Below, in pieces: positions 8,505-16,630 of a stretch of DNA of 64,000 nt; within the stretch, counting starts at the first letter, position 1, and each line of letters starts with the position of its first letter. Origin of the DNA: Pseudoduganella rivuli (GTDB lineage: Bacteria > Pseudomonadota > Gammaproteobacteria > Burkholderiales > Burkholderiaceae_D); the NCBI RefSeq assembly GCF_009674485.1, contig NZ_WKJJ01000021.1, positions 1 through 64,000 on the forward strand. The letters are read 5' to 3'. The position numbers were made by a program, and so were the translations under genes. The notes under the pieces were generated by a model. That model searched no databases. It worked only from the letters and a program-made list of their open reading frames with translations, and had not been told where the DNA came from.

Positions 8505-9017
8505 TTAGTGAGCCCAGATGTAGACCGAGGTGCCGCGCAGGTCGATGTCTTTCATCGCGAACGAGCCGTACGATGCGGTGCTGTTGCCCATTTTGATCGA
8601 GTCAACCGACATGTTCAGCAGGCTGGTGGTCTGCACTTGCGGGATCGCGATTTTCACCACGTCGCTGGTGCCGTCGTGGAATTTGGCAGCCACGGCGCTT
8701 GGGACGTTCACGCCCAGGGCGGTCATTTCAGCGCCGAACTGCTTGGCGTTGACGATGTCCAGGGTAGCGGCGATCAGGCCGGTCACTTTGATGCCGTTGA
8801 AGGCCACCGAACCACCACCGAAGCCGGTGGTTGGGTCAGCTGCGTCCGTGTCGGTGTAGGTGAACGAACCGATGTTCACGTTCAGGTTGGCGGCGATCGA
8901 CACACCGTCCTGGCCGCTCACGGCGGACAGATCTGCGTCCTGGATCGGGGTCATTGCGGAAGCTGCGAAAGCCAGGGTCGACAGAGCGAAAGCGGCGGCG
9001 GTTTTGATCAGTTTCAT
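8505..9017 (-). CDS. Secreted leader-motif protein, tandem copy 1
   Basis: A 170-residue secreted protein. Signal peptide residues 1-21 (MKLIKTAAAFALSTLAFAASA), then MTPIQDADLSAVSGQDGVS, the clearest example of the leader-like motif (L-S-x-V-S-G-Q). The body has alternating strands and ends GSFAMKDIDLRGTSVYIWAH. GGAGATACC precedes the ATG. It differs from the next copy (9273-9785) at only a handful of positions, and the DNA is nearly identical too, so the duplication is recent or kept homogeneous. Function unknown; the abundance of Ala, Val and Asn suggests a structural surface protein. Confidence 0.78.
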   Translation of the reverse strand: MKLIKTAAAFALSTLAFAASAMTPIQDADLSAVSGQDGVSIAANLNVNIGSFTYTDTDAADPTTGFGGGSVAFNGIKVTGLIAATLDIVNAKQFGAEMTALGVNVPSAVAAKFHDGTSDVVKIAIPQVQTTSLLNMSVDSIKMGNSTASYGSFAMKDIDLRGTSVYIWAH

Positions 9018-9272
9018 GCTTGGTATCTCCAGTTTGGTTGTGAAATTAATTATCAAAATTCAAGCACTGCGGGGTCTTGCAAGGCACTGCAAACTTCGGC
9101 GCCACAGCTGAATAATATGCCCGGTAAGGCCGTGCCAGCCTGGCGCTTCGTCTTAATATTTATTTAATATTAATTAAAACTATCATACGTTTCTGCATCG
9201 GGGCCGGTCCATCGTTGCATGCTGACTTTGAAGGCCAAGCAACGTGCCTGAGGAGCCGTGCCGAATGGCAGA

Positions 9273-9785
9273 TCAATGCGCCCAGATGTAGACGGCGGTG
9301 CCGCGCAGGTCGATGTCTTTCATCGCGAACGAGCCGAACGATGCGGCGCTGTTGCCCATCTTGATCGAGTCAACCGACATGTTCAGCAGGCTGGTGGTCT
9401 GCACTTGCGGGATCGCGATTTTCACCACGTCGCTGGTGCCGTCGTGGAATTTGGCAGCCACGGCGCTTGGGACGTTCACGCCCAGGGCGGTCATTTCAGC
9501 GCCGAACTGCTTGGCGTTGACGATGTCCAGGGTTGCGGCGATCAGGCCGGTCACTTTGATGCCGTTGAAGGCCACCGAACCACCACCGAAGCCGGTCGTC
9601 GGATCAGCCTTGTCCGTGTCGGTGTAGGTGAACGAACCGATGTTCACGTTCAGGTTGGCGGCGATCGACACACCGTCCTGGCCGCTCACGGCGGACAGGT
9701 CCGCGTCCTGGATCGGGGTCATTGCGGAAGCTGCGAAAGCCAGGGTCGACAGAGCGAAAGCGGCGGCGGTTTTGATCAGTTTCAT
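9273..9785 (-). CDS. Secreted leader-motif protein, tandem copy 2
   Basis: A 170-residue near-twin of the protein at 8505-9017. Visible differences are Lys for Ala in TDKADPTTG, Ala for Thr in SAASFGSF, Phe for Tyr in the same stretch, and Ala for Ser in RGTAVYIWAH. The signal peptide and leader-like motif are identical. GGAGATACACCGC precedes the ATG. It is the first gene leftward of the divergent promoter region shared with the C39 peptidase, so it is probably co-regulated with the rightward operon. Confidence 0.78.
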   Translation of the reverse strand: MKLIKTAAAFALSTLAFAASAMTPIQDADLSAVSGQDGVSIAANLNVNIGSFTYTDTDKADPTTGFGGGSVAFNGIKVTGLIAATLDIVNAKQFGAEMTALGVNVPSAVAAKFHDGTSDVVKIAIPQVQTTSLLNMSVDSIKMGNSAASFGSFAMKDIDLRGTAVYIWAH

Positions 9786-10299
9786 GCGGTGTATCTCCAT
9801 GTGGTTGTAGTAGTGGCGTTCCCGTTGCCAGGCCTTGCTTTTACTGCAAGTGCGTTGGCGGAAAATCATTGCTTCGGTAGCAACTTAAATTCATGATAGG
9901 GGCGCCAATCTGCAACAGTCCACCGCTGTGCGATGACCGGCAAAGCCAACCGCTTGACCGGGCGAGACACCCAGAGTGGCAGTGATGTTGCGGGGTTGTG
10001 GCCTGCGATAGCATGCATTTGACGGTTGCACGTTAGAGGTCCGGATCTAATTTTTTTGATGCTGACCTGGCGCAAAGCATGGCTTAATCCAATTACAAAA
10101 AAGACAAACAACGGTACGTGCACAAATAGCACGACCGTTCGTACTGGAGACATGGGAACATGAAGCAAGTGAATTTGGGGCGCCTGACGCTCCAGGGGAG
10201 CGTGCATCGCGCAGCCCCTTCCTACCCCGCCACGCACTGCCGCACACTGCCGACACTGACGTCGTCGCACGCCCCGGCATTTTCCTTCGAGGATCTGCC
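9786..10299. other. Divergent intergenic region between the two arms of the leader-motif locus
   Basis: A 514-base region without a convincing gene. It must carry promoters for both arms. The A+T-rich stretch around 10040-10120 contains TCTAATTTTTTTGATG and is the likeliest promoter zone for the rightward operon. A 48-codon frame from 10160 overlaps the peptidase start but has no supporting features. I see no clear operator for the AraC-type regulator of this locus. Confidence 0.5.
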
Positions 10300-11070
10300 A
10301 TGCTGATGCTACTGTTGGGCATACTTGCCGCCTCCATCGGCGGCGCCGGTGTGGTCGAACGCAAGGAACCGCTGGACCGGCCGCAAGACCAGTTCGAAAT
10401 GCCGCAGACGATGCTGGCCAATAACGGCGCCTATACCCAACCGGTGACGATGGAACCGTACTCGAAACTCAAGTACCGCAACATCGTGCACCAGGCGTAC
10501 GACTACAGCTGCGGCTCGGCCGCGCTGGTCACCATCCTGAATTACCACCTGGGCATCATGGTCGACGAACAGGCCGCCATGGAAGGCATGCTGGACAAGG
10601 GTGAAAAGGACAAGATCATCGAGCGCCGCGGCTTTTCGCTGCTGGACATGAAGCGCTACGTGGCGTCGCTGGGCGTCACCAGCGCCGGCTTCCGCGCCGA
10701 GATCAAGGACTTGATGACCTTGACCGAACCGGCCATCGTGCCGATCGATTACGCCGGCTTCAAGCATTTCGTCATCTTGCGCGGCATCCGCGACGGCGTG
10801 GTGTTCATTGCCGACCCGTCGGCCGGCAACATTGTGTTCTCCGTCGAGGAATTTGCCCGCTGGTGGGACAAAAACACGCTGTTCATCCTGACCGCGCCAA
10901 AAGACCGGCCCGCGATTGCGCAGCTGGCCCTGACCGACAGGGAACTGGGCGTGGTCGACATGGACCGCATCACCAACCGTGGCCGCCTTGGCGGCATCAA
11001 TAACAGCACCCTGCTGCTGGAGCGCGCCGTGAATTCGGGCGTTGCCGGCACCTGGATGCACCGTCAATAA
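10300..11070 (+). CDS. Exported C39-type cysteine peptidase
   Basis: A 256-residue protein with a hydrophobic N-terminus (MLMLLLGILAASIGGAG), likely a signal sequence or anchor although it lacks a basic start. The C39 catalytic set is complete: Gln65 and Cys71 in HQAYDYSCGSAAL, His156 in FKHFVILRG and Asp172 in IADPSAG. Known C39 domains cut bacteriocin precursors after a double-glycine leader. Classical ones are fused to ABC exporters, while this one has no ATPase or membrane domain and would act outside the cytoplasm. The neighbouring secreted proteins carry leader-like motifs and are candidate substrates; that link is inference. GAGGATCTGCC precedes the ATG. Confidence 0.85.
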   Translation: MLMLLLGILAASIGGAGVVERKEPLDRPQDQFEMPQTMLANNGAYTQPVTMEPYSKLKYRNIVHQAYDYSCGSAALVTILNYHLGIMVDEQAAMEGMLDKGEKDKIIERRGFSLLDMKRYVASLGVTSAGFRAEIKDLMTLTEPAIVPIDYAGFKHFVILRGIRDGVVFIADPSAGNIVFSVEEFARWWDKNTLFILTAPKDRPAIAQLALTDRELGVVDMDRITNRGRLGGINNSTLLLERAVNSGVAGTWMHRQ

Positions 11071-11079
11071 GGAACGACC

Positions 11080-12084
11080 ATGAAGTACCCCACCCTGCGC
11101 GCATGGTGCGCCGCTGCCCTCCTGTTGCCTGCCGTACCGGTACTGGCGCAATCGAGCCAACCGACGGCGGCCGATGCGCGCGATGCGCTGGCCAAGAAAG
11201 AAGGCGAAGGTGACCAGAGCTCACTGCTGAAACAGACGCTGACGGCAGTCGACAAGCAATACAGCATGATCAAGCGCGGCCAGGTACAAGTCACCTACGA
11301 CTTGAACTATGCCTATATTGGGCAGGAAAAAATCGTCACCGACATCGGCGCCGCCGGCCTGACCCTGTTCGAAATTGAAAACGTCAGCTCGCATACGGTC
11401 ACCAACACCATCTCGGCCGACTACGGCATCCTGAACAACCTGACCGGCAACGTGACGCTGCCCGCGATTTCCCGCTACGCCACCGTCAAGGGCCACAGCG
11501 GCATTTCCAATTCCGTCGGCGACATCGGCCTGGGCGCGCGCTGGCAGCCGACCGAGTCGCGCCGCGACAGCGCCAACTACACGGTAACCGGCAACGTGCG
11601 CCTGCCGACCGGCCGCAGCCCGTTCAAGATCGTCTCCGGCAGCGGCCAGGCCACGGGCAGCGGCGTGACGTCGTTCACCGGTGGCTTGAATATCAACCGC
11701 ATCGTCGACCCGGTCGCGCTGTTCGGCTCCATCAGCGTCGGCGGCGCCCTGCCGGCCAAGCATTTATATCAGGTGACCGGCACGCGCATCCTGACCCGTG
11801 TTGCGCCCGGCATGAACGTGGGCTTCGGCATGGGCTTTGCGTACGCGCTGTCGTATGGCATTACCACCACGATGTCGTTCCAGGAATCCATCTCGGCCGG
11901 CTCCAAGCTGCGCTTTGCCGACGGCCTGAACGCGAAAACGTCGGTGCAGACGTCCGGCATGCTGAACTTCGGCCTTGGCTACCGCGTATCGCCGAAAACC
12001 ACGGTCAATATTTCGGTCGGGCTGGGCGTGACGGCGGATTCGCCGAACATGAGCCTCGGCATGAACATCCCGCTGGCCTTCTGA
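11080..12084 (+). CDS. Outer-membrane beta-barrel protein (unknown transport role)
   Basis: A 334-residue protein with a signal peptide (cleavage near VLAQ, residue 24), a short charged helical segment, then many alternating amphipathic strands, for example GQVQVTYDLNYAYIG and NLTGNVTLPAISRYATV. It ends GLGVTADSPNMSLGMNIPLAF, with the terminal Phe typical of BAM substrates. It lies nine bases after the C39 gene and two bases before the FadL-like gene, so the three are one operon. It could form an export or display channel for the leader-motif proteins, which is inference. Confidence 0.72.
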   Translation: MKYPTLRAWCAAALLLPAVPVLAQSSQPTAADARDALAKKEGEGDQSSLLKQTLTAVDKQYSMIKRGQVQVTYDLNYAYIGQEKIVTDIGAAGLTLFEIENVSSHTVTNTISADYGILNNLTGNVTLPAISRYATVKGHSGISNSVGDIGLGARWQPTESRRDSANYTVTGNVRLPTGRSPFKIVSGSGQATGSGVTSFTGGLNINRIVDPVALFGSISVGGALPAKHLYQVTGTRILTRVAPGMNVGFGMGFAYALSYGITTTMSFQESISAGSKLRFADGLNAKTSVQTSGMLNFGLGYRVSPKTTVNISVGLGVTADSPNMSLGMNIPLAF

Positions 12085-12085
12085 T

Positions 12086-13705
12086 ATGGCGCGCCATCCC
12101 GTCATCCGCTCGCTGCCGCTGGCCGTGGCATTGGCTTGGGTCTGCGCCTGCCCTGTGCCGGCGCAGGCCGCGCTGATGGAAAACCTGACCACCAGTTCCA
12201 TCGCCATGGCGCTGGGCAATGCCGTGACGGCCGATCCGCCCGGCGTGGATGCCATCCACTTCAATCCGGCCGGGCTGGCCCGCATCAAGGAAGACCGCGA
12301 ATACCATTCCGCGTTTGGCGCGTCGATCCGCACCCACGCCAGTTTCAAGCAGGGTCCGGATTTCGACATCGGCGGCTGGACCGAAGACCCTCTGAATAAT
12401 ACGTCCACCGGGCCGGTGCGCCAGGGCATGTATGTGCCCGGCTACGGCAAGCCGGGCTGGCGCCTGCCTGGCGTGATCATCCCCAACCTGGGCTTCGTCT
12501 GGCACAAGGAAGGATCGCCGTTCACGTTCGCCACCGGCACGTACATGGCGCAAGCGATGAGTGTCGACCGCACCAAGGATCCCAACGATCCGGGCCGCTT
12601 CGATGGCCGGCAAATCCAGATCCAGCGCCTGGTCTACGCGTCGCCGTCGGTCGGCTACCAGTATTCCGACACGCTGCGCTTCGGCGTCTCGGTGCCGATT
12701 GCGCACGCGGCGTTCGTCGTCAATACCGACATGCGCATGCCCAATGAATTGCTGGGCGTGTTCGGCAAGTTGCAGCAAGGCTGGTGTCCCGAAAGCGGCG
12801 GCAACATCCTCGATACGTTCGGCTTCGGCCTGTGCGGCGGCGGCAAGGAAGGGATGGTCAGTCCGTTCAAGAAGGCCGCCAACATGCAGCTGCAACTGAC
12901 GGCGCCGTTCGACCCCACGCTGAACCTGGGCGTGCTGTGGGAACCGAAACCATGGTTCGCCATCGGCGCGGTGTACCAGGGCGGCGCCAAGACGCGCTAC
13001 TCGGGCACCTATGCGTTTCAGGTCGACCCGATGTTGCGCAATTTCGTCAAAGGCTTGAACAGCGGCCTGCTGGGACCGATCGCCGGCGCGGTGCTGGGCT
13101 TCCCGTCGTCGATTCCGGAACTCCAGCATGGCAACATGACGGCCACGATTCCCTTCCCCACCCACGTGCAGGTCGGCATCAAGTTCAAGCCGATCCGCTA
13201 CGTGCAATTCAACGTCGACGCCAGCTACGCCACCTGGGGCGAATGGGATGCGCTGACGTTTGAATTCGACCAGAGCATCAAGCTGCTGGAAGTGGCGCGC
13301 CTGTACGGCATCCCGGATTCGACCAAGCTGAAAATCCCGCGCGGCTACAAGAGCCTGTTGAATTTCGGTTATGGCATCCAGCTGTTCCCGACCGACAAAC
13401 TGACCTTGCGCTTCGGCCTGGAACCGCGCAAGAGTTCCATCCCGAACGACAAGATCGACCTGATTGCACCGCTACCCGACACCAAACTGTGGGGCCTTGG
13501 CGCCAGCTACCGCTTCGCCAGCGGCACGGAAGTCAGCCTGACGGCGTCTTATCTGGCAGGGAAATTCAATACCCCGGCCAACGGCAGCTGCAATATGAAC
13601 TGCTACAACTTCAACAACATTATTTACAACCCCTACGCCGGTATGGACGTGGCGGGTGACATCAAGGTCCGCTACGTCGGATTCAACTTCAGCAAAAAGT
13701 TCTAA
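12086..13705 (+). CDS. OmpP1/FadL-family outer-membrane transport protein
   Basis: A 539-residue barrel with a signal peptide (MARHPVIRSLPLAVALAWVC and on). Just after it, SSIAMALGNAVTADPPGVDAIHFNPAGLA is the FadL-type N-terminal plug motif (the NPAG-like box). The C-terminus GDIKVRYVGFNFSKKF ends in Phe. FadL proteins move hydrophobic compounds such as long-chain fatty acids across the outer membrane. It is longer than typical FadL (about 450). It sits in the C39/leader-motif operon, so a fatty-acid role should not be assumed. Confidence 0.85.
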   Translation: MARHPVIRSLPLAVALAWVCACPVPAQAALMENLTTSSIAMALGNAVTADPPGVDAIHFNPAGLARIKEDREYHSAFGASIRTHASFKQGPDFDIGGWTEDPLNNTSTGPVRQGMYVPGYGKPGWRLPGVIIPNLGFVWHKEGSPFTFATGTYMAQAMSVDRTKDPNDPGRFDGRQIQIQRLVYASPSVGYQYSDTLRFGVSVPIAHAAFVVNTDMRMPNELLGVFGKLQQGWCPESGGNILDTFGFGLCGGGKEGMVSPFKKAANMQLQLTAPFDPTLNLGVLWEPKPWFAIGAVYQGGAKTRYSGTYAFQVDPMLRNFVKGLNSGLLGPIAGAVLGFPSSIPELQHGNMTATIPFPTHVQVGIKFKPIRYVQFNVDASYATWGEWDALTFEFDQSIKLLEVARLYGIPDSTKLKIPRGYKSLLNFGYGIQLFPTDKLTLRFGLEPRKSSIPNDKIDLIAPLPDTKLWGLGASYRFASGTEVSLTASYLAGKFNTPANGSCNMNCYNFNNIIYNPYAGMDVAGDIKVRYVGFNFSKKF

Positions 13706-13717
13706 GGAGACCACACC

Positions 13718-14311
13718 ATGCACGCATTACGTAACACCCTCATCGTGATGGCCCTGTGCGGGACCGCCTGCGCGGCCACCGCCGCAACCACGCCGGCCAC
13801 GGCTGGCGCAGCCGCGGCGCCGGCCGCCGTGGCGGGCGCCATTCCGCCCGCCAAACAAGTGCTGATCGATAAGATCCTGACATTGTGGCACATGGAAAGC
13901 GTCGGCCTGTCGATGCTGCAAGCGCCGGTCAGCGACGCGGTCGCGCAAGCCAAGGTCGTGCTGCAAGGCCGGGCGACCGATGCCAAGCGCGACGCGGCCA
14001 TGACGGACATCGTCAATGAAGCCCGCAAATTCATGGAAGAGACCACGCCCACCGTGCGCAACAGCGCGCTGAAGCTGATCCCGGCCAAAGTCGCGCCGCT
14101 GCTGGCGGAACGCTTCTCCGAAGACGAACTGAAACAAATGATCGCGATACTGGAATCGCCGGTAAAGCAAAAATTTGAAGCGCTGCTGCCGGAACTGCAG
14201 AAAAGCCTGGGTGAAGCGGTGGCCACGGATTCCGGCCCCGTCATCAATCCCAAGCTGCAAGACTTGAAACAGCGCATCGGTATGCGCCTGCGCGCAGCCG
14301 TCACGCCATGA
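13718..14311 (+). CDS. DUF2059-like secreted protein
   Basis: A 197-residue protein with a signal peptide and an Ala/Pro-rich segment up to about residue 45. An all-helical domain follows: KQVLIDKILTLWHMESVGLSM, later APLLAERFSEDELKQMIAILESPVKQKF. The closing F-S-E-D-E-L-x-x-[MI]-x-x-x-x-S-P-x-x-x-K pattern is characteristic of DUF2059. AAGGAGACC precedes the ATG. Its place in the operon suggests a periplasmic accessory or chaperone-like role, which is inference; the family has no assigned activity. Confidence 0.75.
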   Translation: MHALRNTLIVMALCGTACAATAATTPATAGAAAAPAAVAGAIPPAKQVLIDKILTLWHMESVGLSMLQAPVSDAVAQAKVVLQGRATDAKRDAAMTDIVNEARKFMEETTPTVRNSALKLIPAKVAPLLAERFSEDELKQMIAILESPVKQKFEALLPELQKSLGEAVATDSGPVINPKLQDLKQRIGMRLRAAVTP

Positions 14312-14325
14312 GCGGGGGTGATGGC

Positions 14326-15276
14326 ATGACCTACTCATCTGCCTTGCACCTGGTGCGCGGCGTGAAGTCGCGCCTTACCCACTCCGGCGTCGCGGCGGAC
14401 GCCCTGTTCAAGATGGCCGGCCTCGATGAAGGCGACGGCCTGGCTTGCGACGCACTGACTTTGTCGGACAAGCTGTCGCATTTGTGGGAATTGCTGGTCG
14501 ACCATTCCGGCGACCCGCTGATCGGCCTGAAGATTTCGACGCCGCACCGCCTCGGCTGGCTGGGCGTCATGGGCCACATCATGCTGGTCTCGCCCACCGT
14601 GCAAAGCTCCATCGAACGGTGCCACGGCCACACCCGCGTGGGCCTGGTGCTGCCCGGCGCGCAACGCGACGTGCCGCAGCAACGCTACGATTTCGTCTGG
14701 TGCGTGCTATTGCGCAGCCTGCGCTGCGCCGCGGGCCGCGACGATGCGTCACCCGTGCTGGTCGAATATGCGTTCCCCAAACCGGCGAACTCGGACTTTT
14801 ATGAAGCAACCTTTGGTTGCCCGGTACACTTTGGCCGTCCGCACAACGTGATGGAATTCGCCGATACCGACCTGGTGGCGGCGCTGCCGGACTACCGCAA
14901 CAATGGGACCGGCGTGCTGGCCGGACTGGCCCATGCGCAGCCGCCATCGGTGGCGGCGCGCGTGCAGGGCATGCTGGCCGCCATGCTGCCGAAAGGCCCA
15001 CCGCACCGCGAAGACGTGGCCGCGCACCTGATGATGAGCGAGCGCACGTTGCAGCGCCGGCTGGCGGAGGAAGGCACCAGCTTTACCACGCTGGTCGATG
15101 AAACCCGCCGCGAGCTGGCGCGCCAGTCGCTGTCCACGGGCGAGTTGTCGCTGAAGATGCTGAGTTTCCAGCTGGGCTTTTCCGAGCCCAGCGCGTTCTA
15201 TCGGGCGTGCAAACGCTGGTTCGGCATGACGCCGTCCGATATCGTCAACCATGCGCCGTCGCGCAAATCCGCTTAA
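14326..15276 (+). CDS. AraC-family transcriptional regulator (arabinose-binding-like N-domain)
   Basis: A 316-residue regulator. The N-terminal two thirds resemble the Arabinose_bd-type domain found in OruR- and ArgR-like AraC proteins (GLKISTPHRLGWLGVMGHIML). The C-terminal region holds two helix-turn-helix motifs: LMMSERTLQRRLAEEGTSFTT and LGFSEPSAFYRACKRWFGMTP. GGGGGTGA upstream of the ATG at 14326 nearly matches the anti-Shine-Dalgarno, so this start is preferred to the ATG at 14308 that overlaps the preceding stop. It lies inside the leader-motif operon and is the likely local regulator. Confidence 0.88.
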   Translation: MTYSSALHLVRGVKSRLTHSGVAADALFKMAGLDEGDGLACDALTLSDKLSHLWELLVDHSGDPLIGLKISTPHRLGWLGVMGHIMLVSPTVQSSIERCHGHTRVGLVLPGAQRDVPQQRYDFVWCVLLRSLRCAAGRDDASPVLVEYAFPKPANSDFYEATFGCPVHFGRPHNVMEFADTDLVAALPDYRNNGTGVLAGLAHAQPPSVAARVQGMLAAMLPKGPPHREDVAAHLMMSERTLQRRLAEEGTSFTTLVDETRRELARQSLSTGELSLKMLSFQLGFSEPSAFYRACKRWFGMTPSDIVNHAPSRKSA

Positions 15277-15291
15277 ACAGGGGGATTCAGT

Positions 15292-16059
15292 ATGAGTTGG
15301 TTCAAGCAAGACCAGAACAAGGCGCTGCTCGGTCAGCTGCTGGTGAAGCAAAAGCTGATTTCGGAAGAACAGCTGGCGCGAGCCATCGAGCTGCAGCGCA
15401 CCACGGGCCAGCGCCTCGGTGACATTTTCGCCGAATGGAACCTGGTGACGCAGCAGCACGTTCAGGATGCCCTGCGCAAGCAGCGGCACTTGCGTCTTGC
15501 CGCAGCCATCGTGACGGCGCTGGTGGCGCCGCTGGAAACCTATGCGGCCGCCGCCGTGCCGGCCGTTGCCGTCACGGCGCCCGTCGTGCTGCGCAGCGAC
15601 AGCGGCCAGGCGTCCGGCGACGGCGCACCCGCCGTGGGCGCCGCCGCCATTGCCACGCCGCCGGCGGCCACGCCATTCGCCGGCATGCAGCCGATGTCGG
15701 AAGAAGAAATGGGCGCCACGTCGGCGCAGGGCTTGCACGATGAACTGGTACAGCACGTGCAAAAGCAGATGAAGGACAAGGGCGTCGACGTGATCGGCGA
15801 CATGGCCAAGGTGCTGAACCCGGTGCTGGGCTTCCTGGACTCGGACGTGACGATGAAAAACGTCGTCTACGACCCGACCAAGACCACGGCCACACTGGCC
15901 AAGGACGGCACGCTGACGCTGGCGCTGCCAACGTCGATCGGCGAAATCAGCTTCGCCAATATCCGCGTGCGCGGCTCCGAAGGACCGAGCTTTGGCAGCA
16001 TTTCCATCAAGGGCATCGATTTGACGGGCACCGTGATTTCGCTGGCGTTCCGCAAATAA
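15292..16059 (+). CDS. Fusion of an MshEN-like domain with a leader-motif protein
   Basis: A 255-residue protein with an unusual layout. Residues 10-65 (LLGQLLVKQKLISEEQLARA and on, LGDIFAEWNLVTQQHVQDAL) resemble the MshEN/GspE N-terminal domain of type II secretion and pilus ATPases, which can bind cyclic di-GMP. A hydrophobic segment (about 69-95) follows, then an Ala/Pro linker. The leader-like motif MQPMSEEEMGATSAQGL comes at 132-148 and the family C-terminus GSISIKGIDLTGTVISLAF ends it. The motif is thus internal, after a probable membrane anchor. It may tether a paralog and sense a cytoplasmic signal, which is inference. Confidence 0.72.
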   Translation: MSWFKQDQNKALLGQLLVKQKLISEEQLARAIELQRTTGQRLGDIFAEWNLVTQQHVQDALRKQRHLRLAAAIVTALVAPLETYAAAAVPAVAVTAPVVLRSDSGQASGDGAPAVGAAAIATPPAATPFAGMQPMSEEEMGATSAQGLHDELVQHVQKQMKDKGVDVIGDMAKVLNPVLGFLDSDVTMKNVVYDPTKTTATLAKDGTLTLALPTSIGEISFANIRVRGSEGPSFGSISIKGIDLTGTVISLAFRK

Positions 16060-16070
16060 GCCGTGGCACC

Positions 16071-16101
16071 GTAGGGCGGTTCGGCGGCACGCCGAGCCGC
16101 C
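16071..16101 (+). repeat. GTAGGGCGG palindrome, copy 1
   Basis: The head GTAGGGCGG runs into a 12-bp stem (16075-16086 with 16090-16101) around GCA. It lies 12 bases after the stop codon of the fusion gene. It belongs to a dispersed family with a fixed head and a stem whose sequence varies between copies. It may act as a transcript-end structure. Confidence 0.75.
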
Positions 16102-16162
16102 GCGCCAGCAAGCCAGTAGCAGCAACCATCACAGTTGCCGCCGGCGCACCATCCGCCCGCTA

Positions 16163-16588
16163 CTACAGCTTCCACCACATCTGCTTCAACCCCAGCACGT
16201 GCAACATGCCGATCCCGAAGGACAGGGACGAACTGACCATCCAGAACAGCGAACTGTTTTCCGGAAAGAAGAATATCAGCGAAGGAAACGCCAAGCCCCG
16301 GAAGCAGTAAAACGCGGCAATCAGGCACAGGACCAGCCGCGTATACGGCAGCTTGCGGATCACCCCGGCGCCGGCCAGCGCATAGGCCGACCATAACGAC
16401 AACAGCGCGGCAATGCCCACGGTGATCGCGACCGGAACGAAATTGCCCGCCGCCGCCAGTTGCGCGAAGCGTTCGCCGGCGCCCAGGAAGCGGTACCAGG
16501 ACGCGCCAAACACGAGGCACAGCAGGTGCAGAAAAGCGACAGTGCCGCTGGCGGCGGCTGCCGCCAGCAGGTAGCGGTTATATTGCAT
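16163..16588 (-). CDS. Four-helix membrane protein of unknown function
   Basis: A 141-residue integral membrane protein with four predicted helices: residues about 5-25 (LLAAAAASGTVAFLHLLCLVF), 50-72, 80-97 and 110-132. Small loops and a few conserved-looking aromatic residues (GASWYRFLGAGERFA) give no family name I can recognise. The ATG at 16588 begins MQYNRYLL. It stands alone, separated from the leader-motif operon by convergent orientation and a palindromic repeat. Confidence 0.65.
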   Translation of the reverse strand: MQYNRYLLAAAAASGTVAFLHLLCLVFGASWYRFLGAGERFAQLAAAGNFVPVAITVGIAALLSLWSAYALAGAGVIRKLPYTRLVLCLIAAFYCFRGLAFPSLIFFFPENSSLFWMVSSSLSFGIGMLHVLGLKQMWWKL

Positions 16589-16630
16589 GAAATCTCGACA
16601 AGGCAAACAAACCGCACAGCATACCGCAGT

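Noticed and set aside
10160..10306. A 48-codon plus-strand frame overlapping the C39 peptidase start (MKQVNLGRLTLQG...)
   Set aside because: No ribosome binding site of note, composition unlike neighbouring proteins, and it overlaps a well-supported start.
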